Assembly: GCA_046313675.1 (NCBI GenBank)
Contig: JBKBXU010000193.1
Coordinates: 1 to 8,793 of the forward strand
Source of the DNA: JBKBXU01 sp046313675
GTDB taxonomy: Bacteria; Bacteroidota; Bacteroidia; Cytophagales; Cytophagaceae
Direction: 5' to 3'
DNA: 8,793 bases
Shown here: in pieces, positions 4,810-8,793 of the stretch
Numbering within the stretch: position 1 is the first letter of the stretch
Layout: every line of letters starts with the position of its first letter
Translations under genes and position numbers: made by a program
The notes under the pieces: model-generated
Seen by the model: the letters and a program-made list of their open reading frames with translations, nothing else
Databases searched by the model: none
What the model was told of the DNA's origin: nothing

Positions 4810-7506
4810 ATGAAAAAAGCTATTCTGAAACAAAAAAGGTTTCTGTTTATAAAGATTTATTTATCTCTTTTTTTTCTTATAAGCACACAATACGCGCATT
4901 CCCAAATCAATACACCGGCAGGGGCAGCTGTTCCTTTTGGAACTAATACTGATTATGCATACGGTACGATGCCTACGAACCTCCCTACGGGTGGAGCATA
5001 TGGCCATGCACAAGATGCAGCAGATGCCTATAATTCCTGGAAAGCAAATTTTACACAATGCTGTGGTGATGTTTGCAGGGTTAATTCAAGTGGCGGTGCT
5101 GCCGGGATAGCAGATGTTGTATCTGAAGCGATTGCTTATGGAATGTTATTAGCAGCTTATGCAGCAGATAAGAATTTTTTTGATGGCTTATGGCGGTACT
5201 ATAGACAATCAATGAATTGTAACGGCTTTATGCACTGGGGAACGAATGGCTGTCCACCAAATGGTTTTCCCGGGCAGAATGGTGCAGCGGATGCAGACGT
5301 AGATGTAGCGATGGCATTGATAATTGCTTCCAGGCAGTGGCCGGATGCAACAGTGCCTTTTAATTATGCAGCCGAAGCAGAACAACTCATAGGTAACCTT
5401 ATGGATTTTCAGATAGATCATGTCACTACCCCCAGATATGAATTGTCAAATGGTGATGGCTGGATGGGTGGCTGTGGAGTGGCTCCCAGAACAGGTAGTA
5501 ATAATTGTAGGAATCCTAGTTATATGGCTCCCGGATATTTTCAATGTTACCGGGATTTTTCTCCTAATACCGATGCACTTTGGACCAATGCAATGACTGC
5601 CGGACGAAACCACTGGACTGGCAATGCCCATGCAACCACAGGCCTTCCTTCTAACTGGTCAAGGCCGGGAGGATCAACGGCGGGTGCATGTAGTGGCAGT
5701 GGAACACCAACAACCGGATTTGGATATGATGCCATCCGTGCACCCTGGAGGCAAGGCGTTGATGCAATGTGGTACGGCAATGCCGGAGTACAGACACTAA
5801 TCAATAGGCAAGTTGACTGGTGGATAGCAGGCGGAGGAGGTGTAAACGGTGGAGTGGCAAGGATAGCTGATAACTTTAATTATAATGGGACAGGCGGTGG
5901 TGGTGCCCATAACAGCACCTTTGTAAGTATGATCGGGGCACAGGCTATCGGCTCTTCAAACCAGGCCTGGGTAAATGCCATGTATCAGGAAACAGTAAAT
6001 GTTAATTCACCTAATTATTTTAATCAATCACTCCGAACACTTGGGTTGTTTACAATGACGGGCCAATTCTGGAATCCTTGCGATGTTTCTACTACGCCTT
6101 CTAATATTACTGTCAGCATCACTTCGCCTTCTACAGGTACTGTATTTGACGAATGTGATGGAACAATTGCTATAACGGCAGATGCTTCTACAACTGATGG
6201 GTCTATTACCGGTGTAGAGTTTTTTGTTGATGGTGTTAGTATTGGCATTGACAATTCAGCACCGTATTCCATCACTTGGAATCCACCCGGCCCAGGAAAT
6301 TATGCGATCACTGCCGAAGCTACGAGTTCAGTTCCAGAGAGTCGTACATCTTCTGCAGCAAACATTGAAGTCATAAAGGGCGTTTTTCAGGCAGCAAGTC
6401 CTCCTGTTATTGATGGAACCATTGATGCGGTCTGGGGAATTCATAGTGCCGGAGATGCTCCTAATCTTATAAGAGGAACAGTGGCGAACGATGCGGATTT
6501 ATCAGCCGAATGGAAAATGATGTATGACAATAACTTTCTCTATGTACTTGCTGTGGTAACAGATGATGCCAGAAAAAGCGAAGGTGGTGCTAATGTGTGG
6601 GAAGACGATGGAATTGAAATATATATAGATATTGGTAATGATAAAAATGGCACCTATGGCGCTAATGATTACCGTTATGCTTTCCGTTGGAACGACCCTG
6701 TGGTATATGAAGCGCAACATGGGAATACAGCCGGGGTTCAATATGCCCAAAGCAATACAACTGACGGGTACATTATGGAAATAGCTATTCCCTGGGGTAT
6801 CTTGGGAGGCACTCCCACGCCGGGCACACTTATGGGTTTTGATTTTCATGTAAATGACGATGACCCGGGCACAGCCGGACGGGATGGGAAAATTGCCTGG
6901 AATGCCATTGAAGATGAAGTATGGAATAATCCTTCTTTAATGGGGACGGTGCAATTTGGTACAGTTGCCTGTAGCGATCTTCCCGTAGAACTTATTCAAT
7001 TTGAAGCAAAAAGTCAGGGAAGCATTGTGTTGCTCTCGTGGATAACCGCATCAGAAAAAAACAACAGCCATTTTGTAGTTGAACGATCAGCTGATGGAAA
7101 GGAATTTGAACCACTTAGCCGGTTAACTGGCAATGGGACAACTTCTTCGCTAAGCGAATACAATTATACAGATAACAATCCCTTAGGAGGAACATCTTAC
7201 TACCGATTAGTGCAGTATGATTATGATGGAACGGAAAGTCACAGTCCGGTGCGTAATGTTGAAAAAGGAGTTGTTTTAAAAGCAGAAGCCTGGCCAAACC
7301 CATTCTCGAACCATTTTCTTTTGAAAACAGCAGGTACCGGTTTGCTGAACATTACAATCACGGATATGCAAGGGAGAACGCTGGAGCACAAAACGGTAGA
7401 TGCGGGAAGCCAAATCCAACTTGGACAGTCGCTGGGTAGCGGAGTGTATATTATCAATATACAGAATGAGCAGAAGATTATTAATCTTCGGATAGTAAAG
7501 ATTTGA
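4810..7506 (+). CDS. Secreted modular GH8 glycoside hydrolase (endoglucanase-like) with Ig-like, CBM9-like and T9SS sorting domains
   Basis: An 898-residue exported polysaccharidase. A signal peptide (1-31; a basic start, the hydrophobic run IYLSLFFLIS, likely cut before Gln32) is followed by a GH8 catalytic domain (about 33-425). The GH8 signature is AADADVDVAMALIIASRQW (159-177). E106 in SEAIAYGM is the likely catalytic acid, and D307 in YDAIRAPWR the likely base. GH8 enzymes are inverting and cut beta-1,4 glucans, lichenan, xylan or chitosan; the substrate here is unproven. Next come an Ig-like domain (about 430-523), a CBM9/DOMON-like carbohydrate-binding module (about 525-717; VIDGTIDAVW, then DDGIEIYID), a Bacteroidota module starting LPVELIQFEAK (about 724-817), and a T9SS sorting tail (about 821-898; WPNPFSNHF, then LGSGVYIINI). 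The protein should therefore cross the outer membrane by T9SS and be released or surface-anchored. Cysteines are frequent in the catalytic domain, suggesting disulfides. GAGG lies directly against the ATG. No SusC/SusD or other glycosidase flanks it. Confidence 0.95.
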   Translation: MKKAILKQKRFLFIKIYLSLFFLISTQYAHSQINTPAGAAVPFGTNTDYAYGTMPTNLPTGGAYGHAQDAADAYNSWKANFTQCCGDVCRVNSSGGAAGIADVVSEAIAYGMLLAAYAADKNFFDGLWRYYRQSMNCNGFMHWGTNGCPPNGFPGQNGAADADVDVAMALIIASRQWPDATVPFNYAAEAEQLIGNLMDFQIDHVTTPRYELSNGDGWMGGCGVAPRTGSNNCRNPSYMAPGYFQCYRDFSPNTDALWTNAMTAGRNHWTGNAHATTGLPSNWSRPGGSTAGACSGSGTPTTGFGYDAIRAPWRQGVDAMWYGNAGVQTLINRQVDWWIAGGGGVNGGVARIADNFNYNGTGGGGAHNSTFVSMIGAQAIGSSNQAWVNAMYQETVNVNSPNYFNQSLRTLGLFTMTGQFWNPCDVSTTPSNITVSITSPSTGTVFDECDGTIAITADASTTDGSITGVEFFVDGVSIGIDNSAPYSITWNPPGPGNYAITAEATSSVPESRTSSAANIEVIKGVFQAASPPVIDGTIDAVWGIHSAGDAPNLIRGTVANDADLSAEWKMMYDNNFLYVLAVVTDDARKSEGGANVWEDDGIEIYIDIGNDKNGTYGANDYRYAFRWNDPVVYEAQHGNTAGVQYAQSNTTDGYIMEIAIPWGILGGTPTPGTLMGFDFHVNDDDPGTAGRDGKIAWNAIEDEVWNNPSLMGTVQFGTVACSDLPVELIQFEAKSQGSIVLLSWITASEKNNSHFVVERSADGKEFEPLSRLTGNGTTSSLSEYNYTDNNPLGGTSYYRLVQYDYDGTESHSPVRNVEKGVVLKAEAWPNPFSNHFLLKTAGTGLLNITITDMQGRTLEHKTVDAGSQIQLGQSLGSGVYIINIQNEQKIINLRIVKI

Positions 7507-7593
7507 TTTTGGTTAAATCTTATACAGTATTAGCCCTTTGAGGCATGCTTGGTTTGCTGCATTATTAACTCAGCTATCATCCCCTATCCACTT

Positions 7594-7604
7594 TCCGTAG
7601 AGTT
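7594..7604 (+). repeat. Partial copy (element C) of the gene-end hairpin family after the GH8 gene
   Basis: TCCGTAGAGTT here is identical to 2520-2530 in element B, and CCCCTATCC precedes it. The matching right arm is absent, so no hairpin forms. It lies 88 bases after the GH8 stop codon, in the gene's own direction. Eleven bases can match by chance, so I treat it as a possible decayed copy. The rest of 7507-7623 shows nothing else I can name. Confidence 0.3.
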
Positions 7605-7610
7605 TCCAAT

Positions 7611-7645
7611 AGGTAAATAATAAAAGGCCGGAGTAATCCGGCCTT
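7611..7645 (-). terminator. Strong rho-independent terminator between two convergent genes
   Basis: AAGGCCGGA (7624-7632) and TCCGGCCTT (7637-7645) form a perfect 9-bp GC-rich stem with a 4-base loop. On the minus strand the stem runs into TTATTATTTACC, giving TTTTATTATTT overall, so it is oriented to end the gene at 7675-8793, whose stop codon lies 29 bases before it. On the plus strand the downstream bases are not T-rich, so it would at most be a weak stop for the GH8 transcript. Confidence 0.85.
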
Positions 7646-7674
7646 GAACGTTTAAGCGAAATGTCTTCTATATC

Positions 7675-8793
7675 TTAATTTGTTTTAAGCCGAATCAACC
7701 TAAAACTCTTAGCTTCTATCCCTGCAAAAACCGTAAACAGATTATTCCTATAGGCTTGATCCAGGTAAGTTGGCATAGGAATGGATTTTAGGGCCTTGTC
7801 AGTGGAAGAAAGAAGGATTTCCTCTGAGATCGTTCCTTTTGCGTCCACCGTTGCCATCACCATGATGTATCCTTTATCGGGCTTGGAAAATTTCTCCATC
7901 TTGTCAAAATTTCCTGCTTTTCGTAGCTCAGGATTTCCTGGCTTATCATTAAATATGACATGAAGGCTTCCTTTGTCAAAAAAGAATGCACTGCCGAAAT
8001 AATCGGTTCTCAGATATATTTTGTAAAAATTAGTTGTTTTTATCCGCATTGGCTTCATATTCAGATCAACAACAGATGTCTGGTACTTTTTGATGGAGCT
8101 TACCTTGTTGCTTTTGCCATCTGCAGAAAGGCTCATCACTAGTACATTTCCTGAAACATTTTCTATTGCATCAAAACTCTCGTAGATTCTATTTCTAGAA
8201 TATTCGTCATATTGGGTCTTTATAAACAAGCGTGCGCTGTTATGTTCCATAGCCGCCACATACCCTGCAGCATCCGTATAATACACGTCTTTCACCTGCA
8301 TGGCAGGCAGGCCGTCAGGCGTGTTTTTTGATTTAAGATTTTGATTTTCCTCGATGAAGGACTGGCTTAACAAGCTTTGGTGGTTTTCTTTTAGCTTTCT
8401 GCTTACAGGATCTATGCTAAAAAAATGCATCCCCTTGATATAATAGCTGTTTCCTGTTACATCAAAATCCGGATCTTTTCTAAAAAAATACTCCTTTGCA
8501 TTATCTGTTACTGTAGCGGCACCGATTAATTTATTGTTTTCTATTTTGATTTTAAGCGATACCGGGAAATACTTGCCTTTTTCTATATCAATCTTTTCAG
8601 GCGCCTGGTTGTAGATATACAGTTCTGATTTAATTACATGCTCGATTTTATCCTGATTATAAGGGTATTTTACAAGGGTATTAAAATAGATATTCTTGTT
8701 GTTGTCCATTACCACATCCTCTATCCTGTAAGTATTTTTGGTAAGCTCTATAGTTTTTGTCCAAACAGGTTTTAGAGAGCTATCAAATAAACA
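7675..8793 (-). CDS. Uncharacterised Bacteroidota protein, C-terminal 372 residues, truncated by right window edge
   Basis: The frame stays open from the stop (7675) to the last base, so a GTG at 8715 is not the start: the residues before it (LFDSSLKPVWTKTIEL, then TYRIEDV) continue the same pattern as those after it. I do not recognise a characterised family. The text resembles long hypothetical Bacteroidota proteins in which repeated units describe a value and a displayed quantity: FDSSLKPVWTKTIEL, VMDNNKNIYF, SGNVLVMSLSADG and IFNDKPGNPEL. A beta-rich, propeller-like fold is a reasonable guess. No catalytic motif, membrane segment or sorting tail is visible in this part; a signal peptide, if any, lies outside the window. 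The protein ends in a plain basic tail (FRLIRLKTN), and a strong terminator follows. It converges on the GH8 gene; no functional link is evident. Confidence 0.8.
   Translation of the reverse strand, partial: CLFDSSLKPVWTKTIELTKNTYRIEDVVMDNNKNIYFNTLVKYPYNQDKIEHVIKSELYIYNQAPEKIDIEKGKYFPVSLKIKIENNKLIGAATVTDNAKEYFFRKDPDFDVTGNSYYIKGMHFFSIDPVSRKLKENHQSLLSQSFIEENQNLKSKNTPDGLPAMQVKDVYYTDAAGYVAAMEHNSARLFIKTQYDEYSRNRIYESFDAIENVSGNVLVMSLSADGKSNKVSSIKKYQTSVVDLNMKPMRIKTTNFYKIYLRTDYFGSAFFFDKGSLHVIFNDKPGNPELRKAGNFDKMEKFSKPDKGYIMVMATVDAKGTISEEILLSSTDKALKSIPMPTYLDQAYRNNLFTVFAGIEAKSFRLIRLKTN

Noticed and set aside
4861..7457. Several minus-strand open frames inside the GH8 gene
   Set aside because: They are antisense to a long, well-supported modular enzyme and have no domain similarity or ribosome sites.
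8713..8715. GTG as start of the right-edge minus-strand gene
   Set aside because: The frame continues open through 8793 with similar, protein-like sequence, so the gene is partial at the edge.

Overview
The window looks like a piece of a Bacteroidota chromosome, most likely a Cytophagales-type gliding or soil/marine bacterium. The strongest evidence is a secreted enzyme that ends in a type IX secretion (T9SS) sorting domain, a machinery confined to this phylum. Bacteroidota-style HDLKAP histidine kinase sequence, weak Shine-Dalgarno signals, AT-rich intergenic DNA and a TTG/TAnnTTT-type promoter candidate agree with this. It reads as ordinary chromosome: I see no phage, transposase, CRISPR array, rRNA or tRNA, and no convincing new multi-gene system.

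Layout, left to right. (1) 1-402, plus strand: the C-terminal part of a membrane fatty-acid desaturase, cut by the left edge. (2) 455-2311, minus strand, convergent with it: a long peptidase-U32-family protein, probably an iron-sulfur RNA-hydroxylation enzyme of the RlhA/TrhP group and not a protease. (3) 2312-2675: a gene-poor stretch packed with palindromes, including two related hairpins whose stems differ by a compensating base pair, a terminator-like hairpin overlapping an alternative inverted repeat, and a possible 26-codon ORF. (4) 2676-2933, minus strand: a small coiled-coil protein of unknown function. (5) 3134-4216, plus strand and divergent from it: a soluble PAS histidine kinase with a PAS domain of the CheB/CheR-hybrid type and no response regulator beside it. 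(6) 4217-4809: a long AT-rich intergenic region with a candidate promoter at its right end. (7) 4810-7506, plus strand: a large modular secreted GH8 glycosidase (signal peptide, GH8, Ig-like, CBM9-like, Bacteroidota C-terminal modules, T9SS sorting domain). (8) 7624-7645: a strong terminator hairpin. (9) 7675-8793, minus strand: the C-terminal part of an uncharacterised Bacteroidota protein that runs off the right edge.

The genes look like independent transcription units: strands alternate and gaps are large, so no operon is visible. The functional theme, as far as there is one, is housekeeping (lipid desaturation, RNA modification) next to signalling and extracellular polysaccharide degradation. 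The most unusual feature is a family of short hairpin elements lying just after stop codons (420-454, 2519-2548, 2625-2661, with a partial copy at 7594-7604). It may be a dispersed gene-end repeat or terminator family in this genome.
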